Positions 9,401 through 18,591 of a stretch of 64,000 bases of DNA are shown one piece after another (position 1 is the stretch's first letter; every line of letters begins with the position of its first letter). Position numbers and translations under genes: made by a program. Under the pieces are notes generated by a model, which ran no database searches, was not told where the DNA came from, and saw only the letters and a list, made by a program, of their open reading frames with translations. Source of the DNA: Natrialba magadii ATCC 43099 (lineage in GTDB: Archaea; Halobacteriota; Halobacteria; Halobacteriales; Natrialbaceae); contig NC_013922.1 of assembly GCF_000025625.1 (NCBI RefSeq), positions 2,914,001-2,978,000 of the forward strand. Reading direction: 5' to 3'.

Positions 9401-10288
9401 ATGGCAGACGATCCGGATGCCGCCGTCACTGTTGGTCTCGTCGCTCAGCGGGCGAACGAGCGGGCGCACGAACTCGCCGCAGCGCTCCAGGAGGGACTCG
9501 AGAGCCAGGCCGCAGTCCTCGACGTTGTACTCGACGAACTGACTGCGTCAGCGCTCTCGGTATCGGGCCGGCCTGTCGCGGCGATGAGCGACTGTGACCT
9601 CGTCGTGAGTATCGGTGGCGATGGCACGCTCCTGTTCGTCGCCCGCGAGGTCAGCGACACGCCGATTCTCGGTGTCAACCTCGGCGAAGTCGGCTTTCTC
9701 AACGCCGTCGCACCCGGGGACGCGCTCGACGTCGTTCCCGAGATTGTTTCACAACTGCAGACCAGTGAGGGCCTGGAGACGCAACGACGAACGCTCCGCA
9801 GACTCACGGCGATGCCCGTCGCCAACAGTACCGAACCCACGACCGACAGCTGGACGCTCGACCCCGCGCTCAACGAAATCGTCGTTCACGGCCCACGTCG
9901 CGGACACGGCGGCGGTGCAACGATCACCGTTGAGGTTGATGGGCGACAGTACGTCGACGGCCACGCCGACGGCGTGCTCGTCACGACACCCACGGGCTCG
10001 ACCGCGTACAACCTGAGCGAGGGTGGCCCGCTCGTCCACCCCGACTCGGAGTCACTCGTCGTCACACAGATGGCCGCTACGGACGGACGACCCCCGCTCG
10101 TCGTCGACGCCGACGCAACCGTGACGGTCACCGTCGACGATGCAGACTCCGCGTTCGTAATCAGTGACGGCCGCGACCGCCAGCAACTCGAGCCACCTGC
10201 GAGCGTCACGATCGCGAGCGCAGACGACCCGGTTACACTCGTTGGTCCCCAGTCGGATTTCTTCGCTGCACTCGAGAAACTCGAGTAA
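9401..10288 (+). CDS. nadK: NAD kinase
   Basis: A 295-residue ATP-NAD kinase forming NADP. The GGDG motif is in SIGGDGTLLFVAREV, followed by LGVNLGEVGFLNAV, the substrate motif NEIVVHGP and TPTGSTAYNLSEGGPLVHP. The ATG at 9401 gives an N-terminus DAAVTVGLVAQRANERAHEL matching the first Rossmann-like strand; upstream codons from 9374 have no family character. Convergent with the RNA polymerase epsilon gene with 17 bp between stops. Confidence 0.9.
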   Translation: MADDPDAAVTVGLVAQRANERAHELAAALQEGLESQAAVLDVVLDELTASALSVSGRPVAAMSDCDLVVSIGGDGTLLFVAREVSDTPILGVNLGEVGFLNAVAPGDALDVVPEIVSQLQTSEGLETQRRTLRRLTAMPVANSTEPTTDSWTLDPALNEIVVHGPRRGHGGGATITVEVDGRQYVDGHADGVLVTTPTGSTAYNLSEGGPLVHPDSESLVVTQMAATDGRPPLVVDADATVTVTVDDADSAFVISDGRDRQQLEPPASVTIASADDPVTLVGPQSDFFAALEKLE

Positions 10289-10305
10289 CGTGTCGTGCCG
10301 GTGGG

Positions 10306-11109
10306 TCAGTTGGTGGTGTGGTCGCTGGAGTTGGTACTGGTATCAGAATCAGTATCAGTATCAGAATCCCCAGTCGCATCGGCATCGGTCGAAGCCGGCA
10401 AGTTCGGATCCCGGTACGGATTTCGCCCATACGCCGGCAATTCCTCGTCGAGCTGGGCCTTCAGCACGCGCCGAAGGCGGTTCAGACTCGTCGTATCGAG
10501 GCCGTGGTCCGCCGCGAGGCGTTTGAACGTCTGCTCGTCGGTGATGTCGTGAGCGCGGTACTGACCGAACAGTTCGTCCATTCGATCGGTCGACAGCGCC
10601 TGTACGTCGAGCTCATCGAGTCCAAAGTAGGCCCGGCGGTCGACGTCGACGACGTGACGGATCACGACCAGCGCGACCTTGGGAATCGCACGCTGGCTGC
10701 CGAACTCGGTGAGGTCGATTTCGTCCATGACGCCGAGCGCGAGGTCGCGCTGCCAGGGTGTCAATTCCAGGGCGTTACACAGCGCCTGGGTCGTCCGCAA
10801 CCGGTCGAGGTGGTGAGCGCGCTCGCTGTAGCCCGGCGTGGCGGCGTGCTGTTCGTCGTGGAGTCGACGAACGCTCTCCGAGAGGTCCGCATCGGGTGAC
10901 TCTGCGCGGCCGATGACGGTCGCACTCGGTGTGACGACACCCCACTGGCGGACGGTCGTATCCCGCCTTGCAGCGGCACGGGAAAGCGTCCCCGCACCGG
11001 GACGGGTCTCGAGCGGGTGCTCGGGACGCTCAGAAGGGCGATCTGGGCGGGCAGTGACGGCTCCTGCCCGCTCGGGGACTGGACCGGGATCAGCACCGTC
11101 GTCGTACAT
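10306..11109 (-). CDS. haloarchaeal DNA-directed RNA polymerase subunit epsilon
   Basis: A 267-residue protein whose core VRQWGVVTPSATVIGRAES, LHDEQHAATPGYSERAHHLD and TPWQRDLALGVMDEIDL matches the haloarchaeal family annotated as RNA polymerase subunit epsilon, which copurifies with the enzyme in Halobacterium. The helical core resembles the cyclin-like repeats of transcription factor B. The first 50 residues are Pro/Arg-rich and the last 30 are Ser/Asp/Thr-rich, both probably disordered. A later start near residue 40 is possible. The nearest repeat copy on the 5' side starts 168 bp upstream. Confidence 0.75.
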   Translation of the reverse strand: MYDDGADPGPVPERAGAVTARPDRPSERPEHPLETRPGAGTLSRAAARRDTTVRQWGVVTPSATVIGRAESPDADLSESVRRLHDEQHAATPGYSERAHHLDRLRTTQALCNALELTPWQRDLALGVMDEIDLTEFGSQRAIPKVALVVIRHVVDVDRRAYFGLDELDVQALSTDRMDELFGQYRAHDITDEQTFKRLAADHGLDTTSLNRLRRVLKAQLDEELPAYGRNPYRDPNLPASTDADATGDSDTDTDSDTSTNSSDHTTN

Positions 11110-11538
11110 TGTCTGTCGCTCAGACAGGGAGACAGAAAAAGGCTCGCTCGTTTCGCGTGGCGTTTCAGCGGAACTGACAATTATGACGATAGCTCTGGAC
11201 GGGAGGAGACTCGAGTGGAGACGATCACGACCGATGCGGTCGCTCCGGAGTGCGTAGCCTCACCGCGAAAAGCCCTTCGTAGCTACACCTTGTGACCAGA
11301 AGCACTTAAAGGACGAGTGAGGGACGAGTGAGTGGTGACGTTCCGCAGAATCGGTCCGAGAAGACGGTGAACCGGCATCGGGAGGGAATCGGGACGGAAT
11401 AGTGGCTGGGGCGAAACGAGCGACCAAATGGAGCACGGAACAGTCCGGCAGCTCCGCACCCAGGACAAGCAGGAATGAGACCGACGCAAAACAGCGCGTC
11501 GGTGACCCGTCGTATCTACACCTTGTGACCAGAAGCAC
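11110..11538. other. 429-bp spacer without a supported gene
   Basis: The spacer holds repeat copy 1 and most of copy 2 and a perfect 7-bp stem (CCGACGC with GCGTCGG, 11481-11502). I see no convincing coding sequence; open frames here are out-of-register translations of the repeats. Confidence 0.5.
11277..11311 (+). repeat. 35-bp dispersed direct repeat, copy 1
   Basis: Begins TCGTAGCTACACC and ends AGAAGCACTTAAAG; differs from the other copies at one base (G for T at the seventh position). It lies 168 bp upstream of the RNA polymerase epsilon start. It is preceded by a small CGAA/TTCG inverted repeat, as is copy 3. Confidence 0.9.
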
Positions 11539-11544
11539 TTAAAG
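11510..11544 (+). repeat. 35-bp dispersed direct repeat, copy 2
   Basis: Exact consensus. The TAA stop codon of the nucleotidyltransferase gene (11539-11541, minus strand) lies inside it, so the gene ends within the repeat. Confidence 0.9.
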
Positions 11545-12690
11545 AACTGCCGCGAGCAACTCGTCGGTGAACTCGTCCAACCGCGCTGGCTCCGGCCCTG
11601 AACGTACGTGAATCGACGGCTCGATCTCGACCGACGGCTGTGCGAACTCGCGACCGACGACGTCGCCGACTTCCTCGTCGCCCTCGCCACGGCGCTTGCG
11701 CTCGAGCAGGTCCCGCGCGCGCTGGATTCGTTCAGTGTCGAAGACTGCCGGTGCCTGTTCGGTGAGAAATTGTTCGAACTCGAGTGCTGGGAGGTCGTGA
11801 CTGGTGTTGGTATCGGTGCCGGCATCACCAGTGGCGACAGTGTTGCCACCAGTTTCTCCGCACTCACCGGTTGCTTTCAGGTAGCGCGCGGCCATCGCCG
11901 CGCGATAGATAGTGAGGTTTCGTTTGACGGTGGGTTTCGTCTGTGTTTCAGTGAAACGCTCGTCGTCCGCAGCGATGGTCGTCGTCGGTACGTCGTCGCC
12001 ATCAGTTGCCAACGTGTCGGCTGGTTCGGCTGTTTCGACGACGTATTCGTCCGCGCGCGTCTCCACGATCGGAAAGAGTTCGTCGTCGCTGCGCACGAGG
12101 TGGTGTGAGATGTATTTCCGGTAGTTACTCGTGGCGATTCCACGGTAGGCGTGGTAGAGATCCATCGGGTTGTAGGTTCGTTCGACGTAGACCCGGAGTT
12201 CGTCGAGAACGGACGGATCGCACGCAAGTCGGTAGCGGATCGGGCTCCGAAGGAGGTCGATTGCGCCGTCGTTGGAGTTGGCAAGTAGGCGCATGAACTG
12301 CCGTATGTCCCAGCCCTGGTAGTCGAATTCGGCTCTGTTCTCGTCTCCGGTGGTGCTGTCTCTGCCGTCTCCGCTGTCGTTGCCGCGGTCGCTGTCGTCT
12401 CCGCAGTCTCCGTGGGCTCCAACGTCTTGATCCCCGCTATCGCCACGCTCCTCGCGCTGGATCACGATTGTCTCGTCAGGTCTCTGGAGGTGTGCGTATC
12501 GCCGGAAGTCAGTCGGAACGAAGACGAATCCGACGTCGTAGTCGCTCGCTGGACTCGCACCGCCCCAGGCGTAGCTCCCCCGGGCGACAGCCAGTACGAC
12601 CGTCACGTCGTGCACTCGTTCGATATCCTCGAGATGCGTCTCGACGGTTGTTCGAACGCGTGTAGAGATCCGCGATGCTGTCGGTGACAC
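11539..12690 (-). CDS. nucleotidyltransferase of the RlaP/YcgL-like family
   Basis: A 383-residue protein with a polymerase-beta-type nucleotidyltransferase motif: GSYAWGGASPASDYDVGFVF, where Gly-Ser and Asp-X-Asp supply the metal site, then QGWDIRQFMRLLANSN and AIDLLRSPIRYR, typical of the RlaP predicted nucleotidyltransferase family. The frame is open up to 12801, but those residues come from the repeat copy 3 translation; I chose the GTG at 12690 just before the first conserved helix, and the start is uncertain. Substrate is unknown; RlaP proteins are tied to RNA repair. The gene is bracketed by repeat copies 2 and 3. Confidence 0.7.
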   Translation of the reverse strand: MSPTASRISTRVRTTVETHLEDIERVHDVTVVLAVARGSYAWGGASPASDYDVGFVFVPTDFRRYAHLQRPDETIVIQREERGDSGDQDVGAHGDCGDDSDRGNDSGDGRDSTTGDENRAEFDYQGWDIRQFMRLLANSNDGAIDLLRSPIRYRLACDPSVLDELRVYVERTYNPMDLYHAYRGIATSNYRKYISHHLVRSDDELFPIVETRADEYVVETAEPADTLATDGDDVPTTTIAADDERFTETQTKPTVKRNLTIYRAAMAARYLKATGECGETGGNTVATGDAGTDTNTSHDLPALEFEQFLTEQAPAVFDTERIQRARDLLERKRRGEGDEEVGDVVGREFAQPSVEIEPSIHVRSGPEPARLDEFTDELLAAVL

Positions 12691-12772
12691 GTGTGTCTCA
12701 ACCGATGATAACGGAATGAAGTGTAAAGAGAACCGCGGTAACCGTGACGGGGTGGTGACCGCGAAGTGCCGT

Positions 12773-12807
12773 TCGTATCTACACCTTGTGACCAGAAGCA
12801 CTTAAAG
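12773..12807 (+). repeat. 35-bp dispersed direct repeat, copy 3
   Basis: Exact consensus, 83 bp upstream of the nucleotidyltransferase start on the minus strand and 86 bp upstream of the SDR start on the plus strand. Read on the minus strand it contains TTTAAGT, a possible TATA element. Confidence 0.9.
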
Positions 12808-12892
12808 GAATACTGGCAGCGGTGTGCGACGAACTCACGCCTGTCTTTCCGGCTTCTCGAAGGTTTTTGGTGATCCTCGGCGGGGCAGTAGT

Positions 12893-13654
12893 ATGATGGA
12901 TGAAAACACACTACAAGGGAAGTCAGCACTGGTGACCGGCGCAAGCGCAGGTATCGGACGCGAAACTGTTCGCGCACTCGCAGACGAAGGAATGAACGTC
13001 GCACTCGCGGCACGGCGCGCCGACGAATTGGACGAGCTGGCTGGGGCGGTCGAAGCGGAATATGGTGTCGAAACGGTCGCAGTACCGACGGACGTAACCG
13101 ACGAGGCTGCTGTCGATGACCTGGTCGCCGAGACAGTCGAGACCTTCGGCGGGCTCGACGTAGTGGTCGCGAACGCGGGAACCGGAACCGAACGCGGCGT
13201 CGGAATCGAGGAGTTAGACACCGAACAGTATCGGACCGTGATGGACGTCAACACCGACGGAATGTTCTTCACGACGCGAGCGGCCGTTCCACATCTCGAG
13301 GAATCGGCCGGGACGATCGTGTTCGTTGGCAGTTTCGCGGGGAAGTTTCCGCGGTCGGGAAGCCCAGTTTACGCGGGAACGAAGTGGTGGACCCGCGGGT
13401 TCGCGTTGAGTCTAGCCGCACAGGTCGGACCGGACGATATCGGTGTGACGGTCATCAATCCGTCCGAGGTCAGAACGGAATTCGGCAAGGAATATCGTGA
13501 CGAGGCGGAGTTATCGAAACAGCGGTACGAGCCGGGAGAGATCACCGAACCTGCGGACATCGCGGCGGCGGTTGTCTTCGCCGCGCAGCAGGAACCGCCA
13601 AACACCGTCACCGAGATTGACCTCTACCGACGGGATAAGTTCGAGATGATGTGA
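12893..13654 (+). CDS. short-chain dehydrogenase/reductase
   Basis: A 253-residue classical SDR. The dinucleotide-binding motif is TGASAGIG, ARRADEL follows beta 2 as in NADP-preferring enzymes, NAGTG lies after beta 4, the catalytic Ser is in FVGSFAGKFP and the catalytic Tyr-Lys pair in YAGTK. The ATG at 12893 (second ATG at 12896) immediately precedes the fold. Substrate unknown. It sits alone between repeat copies 3 and 4. Confidence 0.85.
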   Translation: MMDENTLQGKSALVTGASAGIGRETVRALADEGMNVALAARRADELDELAGAVEAEYGVETVAVPTDVTDEAAVDDLVAETVETFGGLDVVVANAGTGTERGVGIEELDTEQYRTVMDVNTDGMFFTTRAAVPHLEESAGTIVFVGSFAGKFPRSGSPVYAGTKWWTRGFALSLAAQVGPDDIGVTVINPSEVRTEFGKEYRDEAELSKQRYEPGEITEPADIAAAVVFAAQQEPPNTVTEIDLYRRDKFEMM

Positions 13655-14005
13655 AGGACGAGTGCGAACCGGATGGCACTCCGTTGAAGCGCTGCCGACG
13701 CAGATTTTGGCAGATGCCGCGCATGATCTGTCCTGTGTGGACGCAGGGTCTCCCTCAGAACTGTGCGGAATAGAGGGGTGCGGTCGATATGTGGAGTCCA
13801 GTCTCTTCAGTCAGAACAGTATGGAGCACGATCTGCAGAACGACGTTCTTCCGTCGTATCTACACCTTGTGACCAGAAGCACTTAAAGAGATGTTGTGCT
13901 GGAGTGGTTTCGCCGTTCGCCACTGCAACCGAGCCGTCTGCCGGTATTCGGCAGTGAACTGTCCGTTCCGAAAGGCATAATCGCGCGCTCCCCTGAATGC
14001 TGACA
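13655..14005. other. 351-bp spacer without a supported gene
   Basis: Contains repeat copy 4 but no coding sequence I can support. The start of MptA has little upstream leader of note. Confidence 0.4.
13854..13888 (+). repeat. 35-bp dispersed direct repeat, copy 4
   Basis: Exact consensus, 199 bp after the SDR stop and 117 bp before the MptA start. A five-base inverted repeat, ACGAC/GTCGT, overlaps its left edge. Confidence 0.9.
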
Positions 14006-14938
14006 ATGAGTCACCAGTTGCCGGACGTACAGGCGTCTTCGCCAGACGTCACCGTCGGCCTGAGCCAGGTCGGTGTCACCGGTGTCGAAAAGCTCGTCAA
14101 GCTCGCCCGCGAGGACAAGCGCCCGATCGTCCTCACCGCCGAGTTCGAGGTCTTTGTCGACCTTCCTGCCTGGCGCAAGGGCGCGGACATGAGCCGCAAT
14201 ATGGAGGTCATCGACGAAATCCTCGAAGACGCCACGCGCGAAGAGGCCTACCGCGTCGAAGAGGTCTGTGGTGACGCTGCAGAGCGCCTCCTCGAGAAAC
14301 ACGACTACACCTCTACTGCGAAAGTGTCGATGGAAGCCGAGTTCATGCGTCGCGAGCAGACGCCCGCAAGCGACCGCGAGACCCAACACACCGTCGACAT
14401 CATTGCCTCCGCGACAGCGACCGAAGACGGCACGCGCGAAGAAATCGGCGCGGAAGTAACTGGGATGACCGTCTGTCCGTGCTCGCAGGGCATGTCTGCC
14501 GCGCGTGCAAAGCAGACACTCGAGAACCTCGGCGTCGAGGAGGACACCATCACGCAGTTCTTAGAGGAGGTGCCACAGCCGGGTCACTCCCAGCGCGGGC
14601 ACGCGACGCTCACCGTCGAAGCAGGAGGTGACCCGGACGTGGATCTGAACGACATCATCGATATTGCGCGGGATTCGATGAGCGCGCGAATCTACAACCT
14701 GGCCAAGCGTCCCGACGAGGATCACATGACGTACGAGGCACACGCAGACGCGAAGTTCGTCGAGGACTGCGTGCGCTCGCTGGCCGAGGGCGTCGTCGAC
14801 GAATTCGACCACCTGTCGGACGATGCAGTTATCACGATGAAGCAGTCGAACGACGAGTCGATCCACCAGCACAACGCTCACGCCGAGCGCATCGTCGAGA
14901 TGGAGACGCTACGCGAGGAAGTAGCGGCCGATGAGTGA
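14006..14938 (+). CDS. mptA: GTP cyclohydrolase MptA (GTP cyclohydrolase IV)
   Basis: A 310-residue Fe(II)-dependent enzyme of the FolE2/MptA family that opens GTP to 7,8-dihydroneopterin 2',3'-cyclic phosphate, the first step towards methanopterin-like pterins and folate in haloarchaea. Conserved segments include [15 protein letters not shown] at the N-terminus, the cysteine-containing [17 protein letters not shown] in the middle and [14 protein letters not shown] with two histidines. Length fits the archaeal enzyme. The ATG at 14006 is preferred over an in-frame codon nine bases upstream. Confidence 0.9.
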   Translation: MSHQLPDVQASSPDVTVGLSQVGVTGVEKLVKLAREDKRPIVLTAEFEVFVDLPAWRKGADMSRNMEVIDEILEDATREEAYRVEEVCGDAAERLLEKHDYTSTAKVSMEAEFMRREQTPASDRETQHTVDIIASATATEDGTREEIGAEVTGMTVCPCSQGMSAARAKQTLENLGVEEDTITQFLEEVPQPGHSQRGHATLTVEAGGDPDVDLNDIIDIARDSMSARIYNLAKRPDEDHMTYEAHADAKFVEDCVRSLAEGVVDEFDHLSDDAVITMKQSNDESIHQHNAHAERIVEMETLREEVAADE

Positions 14939-14942
14939 CTGA

Positions 14943-15093
14943 GAGCGGAAGAGCGGAAGAGCAGAAGAGCGGAAGAGCAGAAGAGCGGAAGAGCAGAAGA
15001 GCGGAAGAGCAGAAGAGCGGAAGAGCAGAAGAGCGGAAGAGCGGAAGAGCAGAAGAGCGGAAGAGCAGAAGAGCGGAAGAGCGGAAGAACGGA
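14943..15093. repeat. 8-bp tandem repeat GAGCGGAA/GAGCAGAA
   Basis: About nineteen head-to-tail copies of GAGC(G/A)GAA fill the space between the MptA stop and the convergent TrmB gene. Confidence 0.9.
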
Positions 15094-15107
15094 TACCGAA
15101 ACTAAAA

Positions 15108-15911
15108 TCAGAACTTCAGCGGCTCTGCATCCTCCCACCGCGGCGCGAACTCGTCGTGGACGTTCGCCGCGAACTCCGGGTCCTTGAGGTCGATCATGCC
15201 GAACGCATCGCCCGACGAAAGCGGATTCGGCACCTGAATACAGACCTCGGAATCGTCGAGGAGGTTGAACGACCCGGTCACTTCTTCACTCGTTCGGACA
15301 TCGAAGTCATCACGTGCCTGTAGCGTCGTCCGATAGCGCTCGCCGACGTTCTCGGAGAGCGAGTTGACGAGTCGGCGCGTCATCAACACGTCGACCGAAA
15401 CGCCGCGGTCGAGGGCGTCCTCGAGTGTCGCCAGCACGTCGTCACCGACGGTCCGCATGTCCCGCTGTGGAACGGGGTCCGCAGCGACCATGATGATCGA
15501 CTGATCGGCGGCAGCGAGTCGCTCCAGGAAGAGATCGATCGTCTCTTCAGGTCCGACGGCTGCGGTCCAGAACTGCTCTTCGACCGGATCAGCAGCGTCG
15601 AGTTCGTCCGAGAGGTCGTCGACGATGGATTCGTACTGATCCGCTTTCTCGGCGAGTTCGCGCTTCTTGTCGTCGAGCAAGCGGTCGAGCGCAGTCGAGG
15701 GCTCGACGGCGACGTACTTCTTCGGCCGACTCGCGGTCTGTGTTCGAACGAGATTGTACTGCTCGATGCTGTTCAACACGTCGTAGATACGGCCCATCGG
15801 AACGTCACTGGCGCGTGACAACTCCTTGGCCGTTGTCGGACCGGTATTCAACAGCGCTCGATACGCTCGAGCCTCGTACTCCGAGAGCCCGAGGTCCCTG
15901 AGGCTGGCCAT
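15108..15911 (-). CDS. TrmB family transcriptional regulator
   Basis: A 267-residue regulator. The N-terminal winged helix-turn-helix (LSEYEARAYRALLNTGP, then AKELSRASDVPMGRIYDVLN, residues about 7-52) is the TrmB signature. A coiled linker (LDRLLDDKKRELAEKADQYE) leads to a C-terminal phospholipase-D-like TrmB domain with LERLAAADQSIIMVAADPVP. The sugar-binding third domain of full-length TrmB is absent. The ATG at 15911 starts the helix-turn-helix; upstream in-frame codons lack conservation. It follows the DUF255 gene by 79 bp on the same strand. Confidence 0.82.
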   Translation of the reverse strand: MASLRDLGLSEYEARAYRALLNTGPTTAKELSRASDVPMGRIYDVLNSIEQYNLVRTQTASRPKKYVAVEPSTALDRLLDDKKRELAEKADQYESIVDDLSDELDAADPVEEQFWTAAVGPEETIDLFLERLAAADQSIIMVAADPVPQRDMRTVGDDVLATLEDALDRGVSVDVLMTRRLVNSLSENVGERYRTTLQARDDFDVRTSEEVTGSFNLLDDSEVCIQVPNPLSSGDAFGMIDLKDPEFAANVHDEFAPRWEDAEPLKF

Positions 15912-15990
15912 GTACTGACCACTCGACCGGAGAAACATAAACGCTGTGGTGGTTTGCGATCGGGTCGATCCGACCCGTTTCAGCCCCCGA

Positions 15991-17679
15991 CTAGTCAAGA
16001 ACGGACTGCACCGCCTCGCTCAACTCAGTTGGAGTTTCAGCGACAGTCGAGCTGCGATCGCCGCGGAGTACGCGGGCTGTTCCAGGCTCGACTTCGGGTG
16101 CACTCTCGACCGCGTCTGCGCCGGGAACGACTACCTTCTCGTGGTCGGCCATTCGCAACGCTGCCCGGTGCAGGTCCGTTCCCGGCTCGTCGGCGACCGC
16201 AATGACGAGCGGCCCCTCGAGTAGCCGCGATGTCGCTGTCGCGTACTGTGCGATCTGGACACCGAACCGATCGCTTGCGCCGGCGAAGGACTCCAGTACC
16301 TCCCGGGCGACGGTGCGGTACGCATCGTCGCCGGTGAGCGCCGCGAGGTCCAGCAGCGCGTCGGCGAGTGCGACGTTCGAATCGAGCGGCCGCAGCGGCT
16401 GATCGAGGAGCCCTGCGCCCGCTGCCGGCCCGTCGACGAACGAGTCGCCATCGCGCAACTGGTCGATGGTCGCGTCGGCGACGGCGGTCGCGGTCGACAG
16501 GACAGCCGGATCGAGAACACTCGCGGCCGTCGTCAGTGCCGAGAGCGTCCGGGCCTGGTTCGCGAGCAACGGCGCGGTTGCACCAGCGTCGTCGGCGACG
16601 GTGTCGGGATGCGCGTGCGTGACGACACCCTCGTCGATCAGCTCAGTCTGAAGCGTCTCGAGTGCCCGCGTTGCGTACCGTCGCGCGCGCTCATCGTCCG
16701 TGTAAGCCGCGTAGGTGAGCAGCCCCTCGATCGCGAGCGCGTTCGGGCCGGCGAGGACGATGTCGTCGACTGGCGGCTCGGCTGCCGCCTCGCGATCCGT
16801 CGCATCGAGGCTGTGGGCGTCGGTCTCACCAGGTGGCTGGCTGTTCGCGAAGGCATCGACGGCGTCGTTCCAGAGCGTCGTCGTCAGGAACTCGATCGTC
16901 CGCGCAGCCGGCTCGCGGTACTCGTCTTTCCCAGTAAGCAGATACGCGTTCGCGAACGCGCGCACGAGCGCGCCGTTCGAATCTAACAGCTTCTCGTGCT
17001 GGAGACCGGACCAGTCGGAATCCGTTGCGAAACGGTAGAAGCCCCCGTCGTACTCGTCGAGCAAGTTCGCACTCACCGCGTCGAACGAGCGCAGCGCCAT
17101 CTCCCGGTCGCGCTTCAGAGCGAACTCGAGTGCGTCGGGCAGCGGGAACTTCGGTTGTTGGCCCCAACCGCCGGCGGTCTGGTCGTACACCTCGGAGAGT
17201 TGGCCGAGCATGGCGGATTCGACAGCCGACGTGAGTTCACCAGCAGGCGGGTTGTCCTCGCGGAGCGGTCGCGGGACGCGACCGGCACCGCTGCCTTTGG
17301 TGTCCCACATGGTGCGGACGCTGTCGAGGACCTGTCGCATGCCATCGTGGCCGAGATAGCCCGCACCGGTCAGCACTGAGCCGTCGGGGGCGAGAAAGAC
17401 AGTCGAGGGAAAGCCGCCCATATTGTACCGATCACGCACGCGCGGACGACGGTCGACGTCGACGCGGACGGGCACGAAACTGTCGTTGACGTTCGCCGCG
17501 ATCCGCGGCTCTGCATAGGTCTCTTCGTCCATTTCGTGACAGTGGTCACACCACGTCGCAGTGAGCGAGAGTAAGATGGGGCAACCGGCCTCCGCTGCCT
17601 CGTCGAAGGCTTCCTGGCCCCACTCGCGCCACTCGACGCGCGTTCCGTCGTCGCGGTCACTGCCCATACCGATACCCAT
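15991..17679 (-). CDS. DUF255/thioredoxin-fold protein (SSP411-like)
   Basis: A 562-residue protein. The N-terminal thioredoxin-like domain carries the CxxC motif CDHC in LTATWCDHCHEMDEETYA (about residue 45) and the cis-proline loop YNMGGFPSTVFLAPDG. The rest is an alpha/alpha barrel resembling glycosidase/epimerase folds, with EYDGGFYRFATDSDW and LLDSNGALVRAFANAYLLT. It is shorter than bacterial homologues of about 680 residues. Cellular role of the family is unresolved. A second start twelve bases in (MGSDRDD) is possible. Confidence 0.8.
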   Translation of the reverse strand: MGIGMGSDRDDGTRVEWREWGQEAFDEAAEAGCPILLSLTATWCDHCHEMDEETYAEPRIAANVNDSFVPVRVDVDRRPRVRDRYNMGGFPSTVFLAPDGSVLTGAGYLGHDGMRQVLDSVRTMWDTKGSGAGRVPRPLREDNPPAGELTSAVESAMLGQLSEVYDQTAGGWGQQPKFPLPDALEFALKRDREMALRSFDAVSANLLDEYDGGFYRFATDSDWSGLQHEKLLDSNGALVRAFANAYLLTGKDEYREPAARTIEFLTTTLWNDAVDAFANSQPPGETDAHSLDATDREAAAEPPVDDIVLAGPNALAIEGLLTYAAYTDDERARRYATRALETLQTELIDEGVVTHAHPDTVADDAGATAPLLANQARTLSALTTAASVLDPAVLSTATAVADATIDQLRDGDSFVDGPAAGAGLLDQPLRPLDSNVALADALLDLAALTGDDAYRTVAREVLESFAGASDRFGVQIAQYATATSRLLEGPLVIAVADEPGTDLHRAALRMADHEKVVVPGADAVESAPEVEPGTARVLRGDRSSTVAETPTELSEAVQSVLD

Positions 17680-17803
17680 ACCGGAGGGTGGGTGAGTGAG
17701 CGGCGTAAGCCCTTCGTTCGGCCGTGCTGGCGGTCGTCGTGAGCCTGGTCGTCAGGTGTAGTGAGAGTAAAGGGTTTTCACCCTTCGCTGGCTATATTGC
17801 GGT

Positions 17804-18523
17804 ATGCTCCGGTGGATCTTCGCGCTGTTGCTCATCCCGTTTCTCGACGCGGTGCTTCTCGCGGTCGTCGTCAGTCAGACGACCTACATCGGCTGGGTCG
17901 GTATGGTGCTTCTCGTCGTTCTCACCGGCCTCGTCGGCATGCTCCTCGTCCGTGCAGAGGGGCGCAGAACGCTTCGGAAGATGCAACGCTCGCTCGTCCA
18001 GGGTGAGCCGCCGACGAATCAACTCCTCGATGGGGCACTCCTGATTGCGGCCGGTGCGTTCTTGCTCACGCCCGGCCTCGTCACGGACCTCATCGGGTTC
18101 CTGATCGCGGTTCCGATCACTCGGATCCCGATCAGAACTGCCCTCAAGCGGTACGTGGTCATCCCCTACGCCGACAAGAAGACCGACGGCCTCGCGAGTG
18201 GTGCCGTCTGGACGTTTGGGTTTCCCGACGGCGACCATCCGGGTGCAGGCGGGCCGACGGATACGGGCAGTGCGGGTCCCGCGGGTGGTTCTGGGTCGAG
18301 GACGCAAGGCCCTGGAACCGGGATCGGCACCGGTACCGCCGGTGGCACGTACGATCTCGGCGACGACGACTACACGGTCGACACCGGCTCCAGCTCCAGT
18401 TCCGGAACGGAAGCAAGGAGCAGTCGGGACAGCGCTACCGATAGCAACACGATCGACATCGGCACGGGTGAGGAGACAGAGAACGCGGATGACAGCGACG
18501 AAGACAGTCAGCACGCGCGGTAG
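17804..18523 (+). CDS. FxsA family membrane protein
   Basis: A 239-residue membrane protein. The FxsA domain has three to four transmembrane helices: IFALLLIPFLDAVLLAVVV, VGMVLLVVLTGLVGMLLVR and LIAAGAFLLTPGLVTDLIG. The following ITRIPIRTALKRYVV ends the domain. The C-terminal 100 residues are Gly/Ser/Thr/Asp-rich and presumably disordered and cytoplasmic. Homologues modulate phage exclusion in bacteria, but the normal role is unknown. The ATG at 17804 begins directly with the first helix. Confidence 0.8.
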   Translation: MLRWIFALLLIPFLDAVLLAVVVSQTTYIGWVGMVLLVVLTGLVGMLLVRAEGRRTLRKMQRSLVQGEPPTNQLLDGALLIAAGAFLLTPGLVTDLIGFLIAVPITRIPIRTALKRYVVIPYADKKTDGLASGAVWTFGFPDGDHPGAGGPTDTGSAGPAGGSGSRTQGPGTGIGTGTAGGTYDLGDDDYTVDTGSSSSSGTEARSSRDSATDSNTIDIGTGEETENADDSDEDSQHAR

Positions 18524-18551
18524 CGCATCGCACAGGACAAACAGAAAGAAA

Positions 18552-18560
18552 CCCTTAAAC
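18552..18560 (+). promoter_or_regulatory. TATA-box for tRNA-Ile
   Basis: CCCTTAAAC lies about 33 nt upstream of the tRNA 5' end. Confidence 0.45.
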
Positions 18561-18591
18561 ATCCCACCGAGCAACTAACGAGTGCAGACGC

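Noticed and set aside
11260-11538. Coding sequence starting MLLVTRCRY
   Set aside because: The start comes from the 35-bp repeat itself and the same residues appear at another copy; no conserved domain follows.
14943-15093. Possible CRISPR array
   Set aside because: Units are 8 bp with no unique spacers and there are no cas genes.
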